A stretch of 64,000 nucleotides of DNA, taken from assembly GCA_030532405.1 (NCBI GenBank), contig JAUNLF010000005.1, forward strand, positions 151,881 to 215,880. The letters are read 5' to 3'. Origin of the DNA: Actinomycetaceae bacterium. Its GTDB lineage: Bacteria > Actinomycetota > Actinomycetes > Actinomycetales > Actinomycetaceae. Below are positions 34,443 to 45,321 of this stretch, one piece after another (within the stretch, counting starts at the first letter, position 1; each line of letters begins with the position of its first letter). The notes under the pieces are model-generated. The model had not been told where the DNA came from. It saw only the letters and a program-made list of their open reading frames with translations, and did no database searches. The translations under genes were made by a program, and so were the position numbers.

Positions 34443-35369
34443 ATGGCCGGGCAGAAAGTGATCCTCGTTGGTGTAGATGGCTCCGCAGAGGCAAACACGG
34501 CCGTCGACTGGGCGGCTGCGCGAGCCAAGCTAGATGACTCGCTAGTCCACGTGCTGTGCACGTACGCTCTGGCGTCCTACAGTGCTGCCGCGCTTGATGG
34601 TGGTTACGCGGCCCTCGATGATGAGGCGCTGCAAAAAGGTGCGCAGAAGGCCGTGGACGACGCCGTGGAGCGTGTCCGCAAGCAGGGCGCGCAGGTAACC
34701 GGATCCACTGAGCCGGGCGACGCCGCTGGCGTCATGGTTCAAATGTCTCGTGAAGTGGACATGATCGTAGTTGGGTCCCGCGGTGGGGGAGGTTTCGCTG
34801 ACCGCCTGCTAGGCACCGTGTCGTCCGCGCTTCCAGCTCACGCGAAGTGCCCCGTGGTGGTTGTCCCCAGGCACACGTCAGGTTCGCCCTTCTGGCCCGT
34901 TAAACGCATTGTGGTGGGTGTTGACGGCTCGGAAGTAGCGCAGGTCGCTTTCGAGAAGGCCGTCGAGGAAACCATCCTTTGGGACGCGAAACTGGACGCC
35001 ATAGCTGCCGTTCCGATCGCGACGGGTATGGGCATGTTCTCTTGGCTCCCCACGACGATTGACCGTGACGCGTTGAATCGCGAGATGGAAGAGGAGCTTC
35101 GCGAATCCACCGCCAAGATTGCCGGCGACCGCAACGTGGACATCAAACAGCACGTGATCGACGGAGCGCCCGCGCAACTGCTCACGGAGTTCTCCACTGC
35201 CGTTGACCTGATTGTTGTTGGCACACGAGGACGCGGCGGCTTCAAAGGCATGCTGCTGGGTTCCACATCGCAAACAGTTTTGTCGCACTCGACGTGTCCG
35301 GTGATGGTTGTGCCCTCCGTTCGACACAAGGAAAACCCCAACCCGACCGCCGCCTGGGAACGCAGGTAA
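34443..35369 (+). CDS. Tandem universal stress protein
   Basis: 308 residues, two UspA domains in one chain. Each begins with a G-V-D-G-S strand-loop (LVGVDGSAEANTAVDWA at the N-terminus; RIVVGVDGSEVAQVAFEKA near 155) and ends with the ATP-binding loop (VVGSRGGGGFADRLLGTVS; VVGTRGRGGFKGMLLGSTS). It therefore belongs to the ATP-binding class. Roles in dormancy and stress are known for mycobacterial relatives. ATG 34443 follows AAGGAGG by 5 nt. Two in-frame upstream starts lack this site. Confidence 0.92.
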   Translation: MAGQKVILVGVDGSAEANTAVDWAAARAKLDDSLVHVLCTYALASYSAAALDGGYAALDDEALQKGAQKAVDDAVERVRKQGAQVTGSTEPGDAAGVMVQMSREVDMIVVGSRGGGGFADRLLGTVSSALPAHAKCPVVVVPRHTSGSPFWPVKRIVVGVDGSEVAQVAFEKAVEETILWDAKLDAIAAVPIATGMGMFSWLPTTIDRDALNREMEEELRESTAKIAGDRNVDIKQHVIDGAPAQLLTEFSTAVDLIVVGTRGRGGFKGMLLGSTSQTVLSHSTCPVMVVPSVRHKENPNPTAAWERR

Positions 35370-35426
35370 GCGGCCCGGCGGCCCGGCTGCTCGGCTCGCA
35401 TTCACGGTTGGTGGGCTACGCGTGGT

Positions 35427-35432
35427 AGTCTT
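35427..35432 (+). promoter_or_regulatory. Candidate -10 box of tRNA-Arg
   Basis: TAGTCT lies 12 nt before the tRNA 5' end. No good -35 box was identified. Confidence 0.35.
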
Positions 35433-35444
35433 TTGCAGGTTAAG

Positions 35445-35517
35445 CCCTCGTAGCTCAGGGGATAGAGCACCGCTCTCCTAAAGCGGGTGTCGTACGTTCG
35501 AATCGTATCGGGGGCAC
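35445..35517 (+). tRNA. tRNA-Arg (anticodon CCU)
   Basis: 73 nt. Acceptor GCCCTCG pairs with CGGGGGC; D arm GTAGCTCAGGGGATAGAGC; anticodon loop CTCCTAA gives CCT; T arm GTTCGAATC. Discriminator A; CCA is not encoded. It reads AGG. Confidence 0.95.
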
Positions 35518-35538
35518 AAACACCTGGATTACATACAA

Positions 35539-35587
35539 AATAGTGGCGGGCTCAAGGCTTTTCAGCCTCGAACCCGCCACTATTTTT
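35539..35587. terminator. Shared terminator, tRNA-Arg / icd
   Basis: AAATAGTGGCGGG and CCCGCCACTATTTTT arms with a second short AGGCT/AGCCT pairing inside. It serves the tRNA on the plus strand and icd on the minus strand. Confidence 0.85.
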
Positions 35588-35594
35588 AGCTAGG

Positions 35595-37880
<2,286 letters not shown>

Positions 37881-38043
37881 TCAAGCTCATTATCTCATCA
37901 TTAAGTCTCTCGATGTCGAGAAATCTGGGTGGCGCGCGTCACGTAAAGCTACGAATTTGTTGAAGCCTGGGCACAGCTTTGTTGAAGTTTGCCGCCGACT
38001 TTATCGGAATCTGGACCGGGCTTTGTTGGCGTGCGCCCGCGAC

Positions 38044-38889
38044 TTATTTGGTGGTGGCGTCCTCTTCATCGGTGCCGGTGGTTTCGGAAGGTTCCTGAGA
38101 CTGCAGGACGGTCGGGAAGACCTGGCAGTCCTCGGGATTGCCGGAAGTGACTAGCACGGAGTGCATGCCAAGGCTCGCCCTCGCGGAAATAATTGGTGGA
38201 ATGGCTTCGCCGCCGCCAACGATTTGGCCTTCTTCGTCGTAGCAGACGACGTCTAGGCGGGCCTTCGTGACGGCGAGTTCGGACGTGTTTTGAACGTTGA
38301 ACGCCAAGACGGGCTTCTCGCTGATGGTTGAAAGGACGGGCGAACTTACCTCAAGATCGGCTTGAGCGGATTCGGCGGGCGGGTCGAAGTCGTCGGCCTC
38401 AATGATGATTTCGACGGTGGCGCTGGCGGCCTCAATGTCTTCGGGAAGTTTCATGCGCATGGGGAAGACGAGGTCGTCAGAGCTCCAAAAACGCTTTGAT
38501 TCACGTCCGGATGAAAGGACTTCGTCGTCGCTGTCGCGTAGTTCAAACTTTGCTGTGACGAGGTCGCCGGTCTCGTACCCCTCGTTCGAGATGACGGCTA
38601 CCAGGTAGGCCTCCGGGGCGATTATGCCGACGCCGAAGTCGACACCGTAATCGGCTTCTGCCCGCATGCTGGGCTTGCCCGGGTTCGTGACGGTCCCGTT
38701 GATGTGCGCCAAGACGCCCTCGCGCTTAACGGTTTCGGCTTCGGTTTCCGTGGCCTGCGAGGTTGCGGCAGTTTCGCTTTGCGACTCCGTTTCCACTTCG
38801 CCTTCAGCTGTTGAAGGGGAGCATGCGCTAAGCAGCAAAGCTGCGGTTAACACCCCTGCGCTAGTGAGCCTGGCGGTGCGACGAACCAC
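38044..38889 (-). CDS. Hypothetical lipoprotein
   Basis: 281 residues. Lipobox LLLSAC near residues 18-23 marks a lipid-anchored exported protein; a Ser/Thr/Glu-rich linker follows (about 24-55). The rest looks like beta-rich domains of the DUF4352/CARDB sort (GDLVTAKFELRDSDDEVLSSG; VLAFNVQNTSELAVTKARLDVVCYD). Two Cys near the end (VVCYD, EDCQVF) could pair. AAAGGGG precedes the GTG start. Function is unknown. Confidence 0.8.
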   Translation of the reverse strand: MVRRTARLTSAGVLTAALLLSACSPSTAEGEVETESQSETAATSQATETEAETVKREGVLAHINGTVTNPGKPSMRAEADYGVDFGVGIIAPEAYLVAVISNEGYETGDLVTAKFELRDSDDEVLSSGRESKRFWSSDDLVFPMRMKLPEDIEAASATVEIIIEADDFDPPAESAQADLEVSSPVLSTISEKPVLAFNVQNTSELAVTKARLDVVCYDEEGQIVGGGEAIPPIISARASLGMHSVLVTSGNPEDCQVFPTVLQSQEPSETTGTDEEDATTK

Positions 38890-39007
38890 GGGGTCCCCTT
38901 TCGTTAAGCAGTAGTTTCACTCTACTCGCATCGGGGCCGGGTGGCTGAAGAAGGTCGGTTTGTGGCGGGTCTCGTCGTGCCTTCAACGATGGGAGCGGCG
39001 TTCTCGA

Positions 39008-39013
39008 TAGTGT
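39008..39013 (+). promoter_or_regulatory. -10 box, leaderless helicase-like gene promoter
   Basis: TAGTGT, then 6 nt, then GTG 39020. No Shine-Dalgarno sequence. Confidence 0.55.
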
Positions 39014-39019
39014 GACACC

Positions 39020-42000
39020 GTGGTATCTAATTTTTTCTCTCGCTCGAAATCAAACGATGAGGATCGTGCCGGCAAGGCGCGGTCCGCGGAAGCGAACCCG
39101 GACGCGGCAGGATCGGCGCGCAACCGAAACGCGGAATCAGGCTCGGGTGCTTCTGGCCGTAAAGATAGTTTTGCGAGGGCGGGCTCGGATTCGGCGTCGC
39201 CCGCGGCAAACGCCGATGAGCGCACCCGGCCCCTGTCGCCAAACGATGAGCTGATCGACCGCAGGCACGCGGTGTCAAAGTGGCGCAAGGAGCTCGACTC
39301 GATCACGCGCGCGTTCGTTGACGATCCGTCGCGCCCGCTGCTTGACCTCACTTACGCGCACCCGGGCGGCATGGCGCAACTGTTTGCCGAACGCGCAACG
39401 CGCCTATCCTTGCTTGTTCGTGAAGCGGGGGAGGCCGAGCGTGCCCGAAACACGGTGCGCGCGTTGATGGAACGTGCCCGCTCGGTAGCCTCCGCGCACG
39501 GCGTCGCGTCGACTCACCTGGCGTTCGGCCAGGCCAGCTGGAACGGTGAGGACGGTCAGATGACCTCACCGATGTTGCTACGCGAGGTTGATATTGAGCT
39601 GGACTCCGCGGGTGAACCGATCATCCGCCTGACGGGGCGTTTAAGCGTGGCTCCCGCGTTGGTCGCGGCGGCTCAAAAGACTGGCCAAGAACTAGATACC
39701 CAGGCCATCGCCCAGTCCGCGCACCAGGCGCACGGGTTCTCGCCCGCGCCCGCGCTTCGCCACCTTACGGAGGCGCTCACCGGTACCCTGCCCGGCTTCA
39801 AGTCAGAAGATGCGCTTGCGATCGCGCAGTTCCTGCATCCCGCGTACGTCCTCCAGGACGAATTAAACGACGTGGATCGACTGTTGGAATCGCCTTTTGT
39901 GGCCGCGTTGGCCGGTGATGAGCGGGCGGCAAGTCGCCTGAAGAAGGACCTGCCCGAACCTAACCCGTTTGATCGTGACCCGTGGCAAGAACGCGGAATT
40001 GGCGACCAACTACCCGAAGATTTGGACAGTGTCGAGGCCGTTGCGTCGGGAACTAACGTCATGTTTGACGTGGCTGAGGGCGCGGAAGCGACCGCGATGG
40101 TTGCGTCGATCGTGGCGGACGCGGCGGCGGAGGCGAAAAAGGTGCTCGTCGTCGCGGCGGACAGGCATCGCAATGACGCGCTGTGGCAGTACCTGGATGA
40201 CGCGGGACTTTCGCACGGCGTGGCGCGCGTGGACGGCGTGACCGATCCGAAGAGCTCACTCATCACCACCCTGGAGTCCGTCTTCTCCGACGACGCCCCG
40301 TTCGTTGACCGCGAGTCCATTGAACTAATGAGGACGCAGCTGCGACGCGTCCGCGAGGCCCTCGCATCGCACACCGAGGAACTACACCGGCCCTTTGAGC
40401 AGTGGGGGATCTCCGCGTACGACGCCCTCCAGGTCCTAACGGATCTGACGTCAACCAGGCCCGGGCCGCGCACCAAAGTGCGATTCTCGGCGGAAACGCT
40501 CACGAACCTCTCCAGAGACAGCGAAGACAACGCTAAGGCCGCCCTGCGACAGGCCGTTGACCAGGGCATGTTCTCGAAGGCAACCAGCCACGACGCGTGG
40601 TTCGGCGCGGTGATTTCTTCGGGCGAACAGGTCGGACCCGTCCTCGAACGCATAAATCGACTGTCGCGCGATTCGCTGCCGACGCTGCGCGTAAACATGT
40701 CATCCACCGCTGGACAGACCGGATTAAACCCGGCGACAACGTTCAAGGAGTGGGATGAACAGCTTCGAATGTTGGAGGGCGTGCGGGAAGCTCTCGACGT
40801 TTTCCAACCGGCCATTTTTGAGCGCCCAATCGCGGACATGGTGATCGCAACGGCGTCCAAACAGTGGCGCCGCGACCACGGCTACCCGATGAAGAGGCGG
40901 CAACGCAGACACTTAGTGAAGTCCGCGAAAGACATGCTGCGGCCGGGACGCTACGTGGAGGACCTGAACGAGGAACTCCGCAAAGTTCAGCATCAGCGCG
41001 ACGTTTGGCGCAAACACCAGGCGGTTGACGGATGGCCGAAGGTGCCGTCAAACCTGGAGGACATGAAAGCGCACGCCGCTAGTGTTCAGGAAGACTTGAA
41101 GAAACTGGACCCGCATTTGGCGACCGCGCACGGGCCGCTCACGCGTATGGACGTGGGGGAACTATCGCTGCTTGTGGACAGGCTGAACGCTGATCCGAGC
41201 GGCGCGCGCGTGTTGCCTGAACGCATTGAAATCTTGAAGACCCTGCACAAGTTCGGCCTCGACGGCCTCGTGAAAGACCTGCGCCAGCGCAACGTGCCGG
41301 CCTCACTTGTAGAAAAGGAGCTCGACCTGGCGTGGTGGGCGTCAGCGCTCGGCGTCATGCTCACGCAAGTGCCGAACCTGGGCGGGTTTGACCCCGCGAA
41401 CCTGCAGAGCCTGATCGTTGACCTGCAAAGGCTCGACCGCGAGCAGGTTGACTCGCTCGTCGCCATCGCGTCCGACAAGATCCGACGCCACCGGGTAGAC
41501 CAGATGGCCCGGTACTTTGAGGAAGAAGCCCAGCTTCGAACCGCCCTCAACGCCGGAAAACTAACGCACGACCTGGCGCAAACCATGTACGCGTCGTCGA
41601 AGTTGACGCGGGAAATGTTCCCAATCGCGATCTCGACGCCCGTCATGGTGCCGTCGTTGATTCCGCTGGCACAAACGGTGGATTTGCTTGTGATTGAGGA
41701 CGTACAACAACTCCCCGTCGCCGAGATCGTGCCGCTACTTGCCCGCGCCCGCCAAGTCGTGGTCACCGCGGACATGTCAAAGGCTTCGGCCACCGTGGAC
41801 GCGCTTTCGCCGCTCATGGCGACCGCGCGAATCAAACCCGTACCCGTGCGAGTCAACGAATACGTTGGCCGCCTGTTCAACCGCTACCGCGTCGCACACG
41901 CGGGCGTTCCCGTACCCGTCCCGAGGGCGGGGTCGAAACTGTCGATCTCCTACGTCGACGGCCGAGGCATGCCCGCACCCGGCAAAGCCGCCGTCGAGTC

Positions 42001-42559
42001 ATCCAAGGAAGAAGTCGAAGCCGTCACCGAAATGGTGATCGAGCACGCCCTCCTACAACCAGAAAAATCACTCGCCGTCATCGCTTTGAACACGATCCAC
42101 GCGGAACGACTACGAGAACAGCTGGCCGCCACAGTCGCGAAATCGCCCGCACTGGAATCGTTCTTCAACACCGACCAGGCGGAACCCTTCGTCGTCATCG
42201 CGCCGGGAGACGACACAAACCTGCGACGCGACCGCGTCATCCTATCCGTCGGATACGCGAAAACGCCGCACGGACGAGTCCTCCACGACTTCGGCGCAAT
42301 CTCGCAACCCGAAGGCCTCGCACAACTCGTTGAAGTACTCGGATGCGCCGGCGAAGACCTGCACATCGTCGCATCCATACATCCCGGACAGTTCGACCGC
42401 GACCGCTTCAGCTCCGACGGGCCCCGCCTACTCCTCGACCTCATGAGCAGCGCCGAACGAGCCGGCGCCGGTGGGGCCGGCGACTCCGGTGACGGGTACG
42501 GGGCTGTTGGTGACTCTGGGGCGGCAACTGACTCGGGGTTGGGTACAGACTCTGGGTAG
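39020..42559 (+). CDS. Helicase-like protein with degenerate ATPase motifs (N-terminal part of a split gene)
   Basis: 1179 residues to a TAG at 42557-42559. Order: disordered charged N-terminus (1-75); a helical region ending near FLHPAYVLQDELNDVD (about 275-290); a P-loop-like position near 349-365 reading DVAEGAEATAMVASIVADAA, with no GxGK[ST]; a long coiled-coil middle (420-860); a Walker-B-like LLVIEDVQQLPVAEIV (about 889) with DE reversed to ED; then an SF1/Upf1-like C-lobe (LAVIALNTIHAERLREQL; DDTNLRRDRVILSVGYAKTPHGRVLHDFG). The layout matches a large actinobacterial helicase-like family, but ATP-binding residues look lost. The reading frame continues after the TAG in the same phase for 486 more codons. 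Confidence 0.8.
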   Translation: MVSNFFSRSKSNDEDRAGKARSAEANPDAAGSARNRNAESGSGASGRKDSFARAGSDSASPAANADERTRPLSPNDELIDRRHAVSKWRKELDSITRAFVDDPSRPLLDLTYAHPGGMAQLFAERATRLSLLVREAGEAERARNTVRALMERARSVASAHGVASTHLAFGQASWNGEDGQMTSPMLLREVDIELDSAGEPIIRLTGRLSVAPALVAAAQKTGQELDTQAIAQSAHQAHGFSPAPALRHLTEALTGTLPGFKSEDALAIAQFLHPAYVLQDELNDVDRLLESPFVAALAGDERAASRLKKDLPEPNPFDRDPWQERGIGDQLPEDLDSVEAVASGTNVMFDVAEGAEATAMVASIVADAAAEAKKVLVVAADRHRNDALWQYLDDAGLSHGVARVDGVTDPKSSLITTLESVFSDDAPFVDRESIELMRTQLRRVREALASHTEELHRPFEQWGISAYDALQVLTDLTSTRPGPRTKVRFSAETLTNLSRDSEDNAKAALRQAVDQGMFSKATSHDAWFGAVISSGEQVGPVLERINRLSRDSLPTLRVNMSSTAGQTGLNPATTFKEWDEQLRMLEGVREALDVFQPAIFERPIADMVIATASKQWRRDHGYPMKRRQRRHLVKSAKDMLRPGRYVEDLNEELRKVQHQRDVWRKHQAVDGWPKVPSNLEDMKAHAASVQEDLKKLDPHLATAHGPLTRMDVGELSLLVDRLNADPSGARVLPERIEILKTLHKFGLDGLVKDLRQRNVPASLVEKELDLAWWASALGVMLTQVPNLGGFDPANLQSLIVDLQRLDREQVDSLVAIASDKIRRHRVDQMARYFEEEAQLRTALNAGKLTHDLAQTMYASSKLTREMFPIAISTPVMVPSLIPLAQTVDLLVIEDVQQLPVAEIVPLLARARQVVVTADMSKASATVDALSPLMATARIKPVPVRVNEYVGRLFNRYRVAHAGVPVPVPRAGSKLSISYVDGRGMPAPGKAAVESSKEEVEAVTEMVIEHALLQPEKSLAVIALNTIHAERLREQLAATVAKSPALESFFNTDQAEPFVVIAPGDDTNLRRDRVILSVGYAKTPHGRVLHDFGAISQPEGLAQLVEVLGCAGEDLHIVASIHPGQFDRDRFSSDGPRLLLDLMSSAERAGAGGAGDSGDGYGAVGDSGAATDSGLGTDSG

Positions 42560-44017
42560 GTTGCTGGTGGTGCTGGCGGTTCGGTTGCCGGCGGTGCTGG
42601 CGGTTCCGGCTTGGTTGCTGGTTCGGCTGGTGGCGGCGGAGACTCGGTTTCCGCTGGCGGTGCCGGTGAGGCTTCGGATGCCGGAGTTGGGATTCGTCCT
42701 CGTGGCGCGTCGCGGGCGGCTTCGAGTGGGGAATCCCGCGTTGCTGATGGGCACGCAGAGTTCGGTTCGGCGGGTGAGGTGGATTGGCCGACGACGGAGT
42801 CTCAGCCGGATCAGTTGTTGATCGACCTCGCGGATCGACTGTATTCGGTTGGTTTGACGGTGATTCCGAATGTTGGTGTTGAGGGGTCGCTGCGGGTGCC
42901 GCTGGCGATTGGGCATCCGACGATTCCGGATGAGTTGCTGGTAGCGGTGCTCACGGATGATGACACGTATGTGGCGGAGAGGTCGCTGCGTCGCAGGGAC
43001 CGGTACTGGCCGGAGTTGCTGGAATTGCACGGGTGGAAGACCCGCACCGAGCTGGCGATGGCCGTGTTTATCGACCCGCAGAAGGAGGCTGACGCGATAG
43101 TCGACCTGGTTCTGGATGCGCTGGATGAGAGGCTCCGTGAGGATCCGGTGCTCGCCGCGAGGGTGGCGGCCGCGGATGCGGCAGCCGGCGGCGGTGAGGG
43201 TGCTGCTTCGGGTGGCGCCTCCGGTGCTGGCGCCGGTGAGGCTGGGGGTGCCGCGTCGGGTGGCGCTTCGGGTGGCGCCTCCGGTGCTGGTGCCGGTGAG
43301 GGTGCTGGTGTTGGGGCCGCCGTTGGGGCCGCCCTCGAAAATGATTCAGACCCAAAGCGCCAGGCCGAAGCGTCGGGTGAAGGTGCGGGCAAGCTCGCCC
43401 TCCAACACGATTCAGACCCAAACGGCCAACCGCTTACGTCGAACGATGAAACGTTTGGCACGGAGACCGCGGCGCAGCGTTTGGTTCGGATCCAGGCGGA
43501 CGAGGATATTCACGGGACGGCGGAGGAGACGCTCTGGCAGCCAAATGATTCAGACCGAAAGCGCCGCCCGGATGTGGCGGTGGGGTTGCCGTTGGCGGCG
43601 TACTCGGACGACCAGTTGGATGAGGTCGCGCGGTGGATTCGGTCGGACGGCATCGAGCGGTCCGAGGACGAGATGATCGCGGAAATGCAGCGAGCCCTGG
43701 CGCTCACGCGGCGAGGTGCGCAAGTCGAAGCGGTGCTGCGAAACGTTGCCCGCCGCACCGCCGCCGAGGTGGATCTTGGCAGTGGCTCTGGTGGCTCTAG
43801 TGGGGTTGCTGCAGGCGAGCACGCCCTCGAAAACGATTCAGACCCAAAGCGCCAGGCCGAAGCGTCGGGTGAAGGTGCGGGTGAAGGCGCGGGTGAGCTC
43901 GCCCTCCAACACGATTCAGACCCAAAACGCCAGGATCGTGAGAACGACGAGGCAGCCACTTCGACCGACGCTGACGGTCCTGATGCGGATTCGATGGAGG
44001 GTGAAGGTGGACGCTGA
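42560..44017 (+). CDS. C-terminal continuation of helicase-like protein: nuclease-like domain and repeat-bearing tail
   Basis: Same frame as the preceding gene, separated only by its TAG; no AUG or ribosome site is seen at the new N-terminus (first candidate start TTG 42611, in a Gly/Ala linker). About 60 codons on, a domain begins (QLLIDLADRLYSVGLTVIP; AVLTDDDTYVAERSLRRRDR; ELLELHGWKTRTELAMAVFI) that resembles Vsr/MTES_1575-like nuclease folds. After about residue 180 it becomes Gly/Ala/Glu-rich low complexity with five copies of D-S-D-(P/R)-(K/N), each encoded by the 17-bp repeat that fills the downstream intergenic DNA. Either a pseudogenised tail, a separately started protein, or a readthrough product. 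Confidence 0.6.
   Translation, partial: VAGGAGGSVAGGAGGSGLVAGSAGGGGDSVSAGGAGEASDAGVGIRPRGASRAASSGESRVADGHAEFGSAGEVDWPTTESQPDQLLIDLADRLYSVGLTVIPNVGVEGSLRVPLAIGHPTIPDELLVAVLTDDDTYVAERSLRRRDRYWPELLELHGWKTRTELAMAVFIDPQKEADAIVDLVLDALDERLREDPVLAARVAAADAAAGGGEGAASGGASGAGAGEAGGAASGGASGGASGAGAGEGAGVGAAVGAALENDSDPKRQAEASGEGAGKLALQHDSDPNGQPLTSNDETFGTETAAQRLVRIQADEDIHGTAEETLWQPNDSDRKRRPDVAVGLPLAAYSDDQLDEVARWIRSDGIERSEDEMIAEMQRALALTRRGAQVEAVLRNVARRTAAEVDLGSGSGGSSGVAAGEHALENDSDPKRQAEASGEGAGEGAGELALQHDSDPKRQDRENDEAATSTDADGPDADSMEGEGGR
43332..43431 (+). repeat. Coding repeat module, copy 1
   Basis: About 95 bp that begins GCCCTCGAAAA and contains motif copies at 43343 and 43409. It is repeated nearly unchanged at 43824-43931, with a short expansion inside. 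Both copies are in frame. Confidence 0.85.
43547..43565 (+). repeat. Coding copy of the 17-bp motif (variant)
   Basis: GATTCAGACCGAAAGCGCC: one base differs in the core, changing Pro to Arg in the encoded peptide. Same orientation and frame as the other coding copies. Confidence 0.8.
43824..43931 (+). repeat. Coding repeat module, copy 2
   Basis: Near-duplicate of 43332-43431, with motif copies at 43835 and 43913 and a 12-bp GTGAAGGCGCGG-type expansion between them. Confidence 0.85.
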
Positions 44018-44423
44018 TCCGCGCTCGCGGGAAAACTTGCGGGCGGAAGCCGATCCTGCCGCTGGTGCGAAAACGCGCGCTGACTCGGAGGGGCGCGTTG
44101 AGTCCGAGGGGAGCCGTGGCTCAGAAGGGAGCTTTGACTCGGATGAGCACGGCGACCTGGGTGGGCCGGCGGTGCCAGCTGTTGAGTCGCGGCCGGCGCG
44201 GAAGAAGCAGCGTCGGCGGGCCGAACGGATTTCTGAGGCCGATAAGCGGATTATCGCGGCGGGAGGGCGCCCCTCGTGGGAGCAGATCAGGACTTTCGAG
44301 CCCGACTTCGAGCCTGATTCTGGCCCATCCCGCGCAAATCGCGCCACGGGTTCGGTTGGGCCAAACGGGGCTCAGTCCGCGCGGGATCGCGAAATGTTGG
44401 AGAACAAACCTCCGCACTGGTGA
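44007..44423 (+). CDS. Hypothetical small protein, actinobacterial helicase-neighbour
   Basis: 138 residues. It starts at GTG 44007 with GGAGG 6 nt upstream and overlaps the end of the preceding frame by 11 nt. The N-terminal half is charged low complexity (SEGRVESEGSRGSEG). The C-terminal half is more conserved-looking: KKQRRRAERISEADKRIIAAG, SWEQIRTFEPDF and the ending REMLENKPPHW. A short protein ending in a PPHW-like motif next to this helicase-like gene is familiar to me from other actinobacteria, from memory only. Function unknown. Confidence 0.6.
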   Translation: MDADPRSRENLRAEADPAAGAKTRADSEGRVESEGSRGSEGSFDSDEHGDLGGPAVPAVESRPARKKQRRRAERISEADKRIIAAGGRPSWEQIRTFEPDFEPDSGPSRANRATGSVGPNGAQSARDREMLENKPPHW

Positions 44424-44477
44424 GCCAGCTTCGCCGGGCGCCGACGCACTCTTCCCACGTCCGCTTCCCAGAACCCC

Positions 44478-44880
44478 GATTCAGACCCAAAGTGACTGTG
44501 TCGGTTGTCGTGTTTGCCGCGGTCTGGGTGATTCAGACCCAAAGTGGCGGTGCGTACTGGTGGTCTGGGTGATTCAGACCCAAAGTGACCAAAATGGATG
44601 AACGGGCGCTTTTTGCGCCCGTTTCCTTCTTTTTTGAGGCGCTGCGAACCCAAATGTCTAACCCGTTCTGCCCGGGTGAGAAGCCATAATTTGGGTCCGA
44701 GACCCAAAGTGCCGGAAAAACCCTCTGTTTCGGGCACTTCCCCTCACAGTCATGGTCAGGGGAGGGGCTGCGAAAAGTGATTCAGACCCGAAGTGGCTAA
44801 AACAGACCCCGTTTTGGGCAGTTCCCCTCACAATAGTTTTTCCAAGCACGCCCTCACACATCGAATCAGACCCAAACTGC
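44478..44880 (+). repeat. Motif field A, forward copies
   Basis: Copies of GATTCAGACCCAAAGTG start at 44478, 44530, 44571, 44779 (one change) and 44863 (GAATC..ACTG), with degenerate copies near 44641 and 44695. Steps are 52, 41, 208 and 84 bp. Copies at 44530 and 44571 are preceded by GGTCTGGGT, which can pair with CAGACC in the motif. No gene is seen from 44424 to 45321. This stretch is the left half of the gap; the right half carries the same motif reversed. Confidence 0.9.
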
Positions 44881-44944
44881 CAGAAGCACGCCACTGTGTG
44901 CTGCGGTTTTGGGAAGTTTAGGTCTGAAACCCAAATTAGGGTGG

Positions 44945-45204
44945 CACTTTGGGTCGGAATCATTTTTCAGCATCCGGGAGGGCGCAGCCGGGCCAGTCAC
45001 TTTAGGTCTGAATCACCTAGGCGGCCCGACAGAAACTGGCACTATCCGTCTGAATCACCGAAGCAACCCGGCAGAACCCGGCATTTCCCGTCTGAATCAC
45101 GCGAGCAGCCAGCCAAACAGCCACGCAAATCCGGCAGTTTGGGTCTGAATGCCTCAGCTGCTGACGTCCCACGCGACCGGGTGCCGGCACTTTGGGTCGG
45201 AATC
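44945..45204 (-). repeat. Motif field A, reverse copies
   Basis: Six copies in the reverse orientation (plus-strand form CACTTTGGGTCTGAATC) start at 44945, 44998, 45040, 45082, 45135 and 45188. Steps are 53, 42, 42, 53 and 53 bp. Two middle copies are diverged in CACTTTGGG but keep GTCTGAATC. Orientation flips at about 44910 relative to the forward block. Confidence 0.9.
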
Positions 45205-45249
45205 ATCCGACAGGCGCCACCGTCCGCTGCGGGCGGGCCAGAGAATGCG

Positions 45250-45276
45250 AAATCCCCGCAAAAGTATGCGGGGATT
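45250..45276 (-). terminator. Terminator after mscL
   Basis: AAATCCCCGC and GCGGGGATT arms. The plus-strand flank GAATGCGAAATCCCCGC is identical to that of the hairpin at 47201-47229 after the cyclo-ligase gene. Confidence 0.75.
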
Positions 45277-45321
45277 CGGCCTTCCAAGTTCGCCGGTTCG
45301 TTGAACCGGCGCGGGTTAGGG

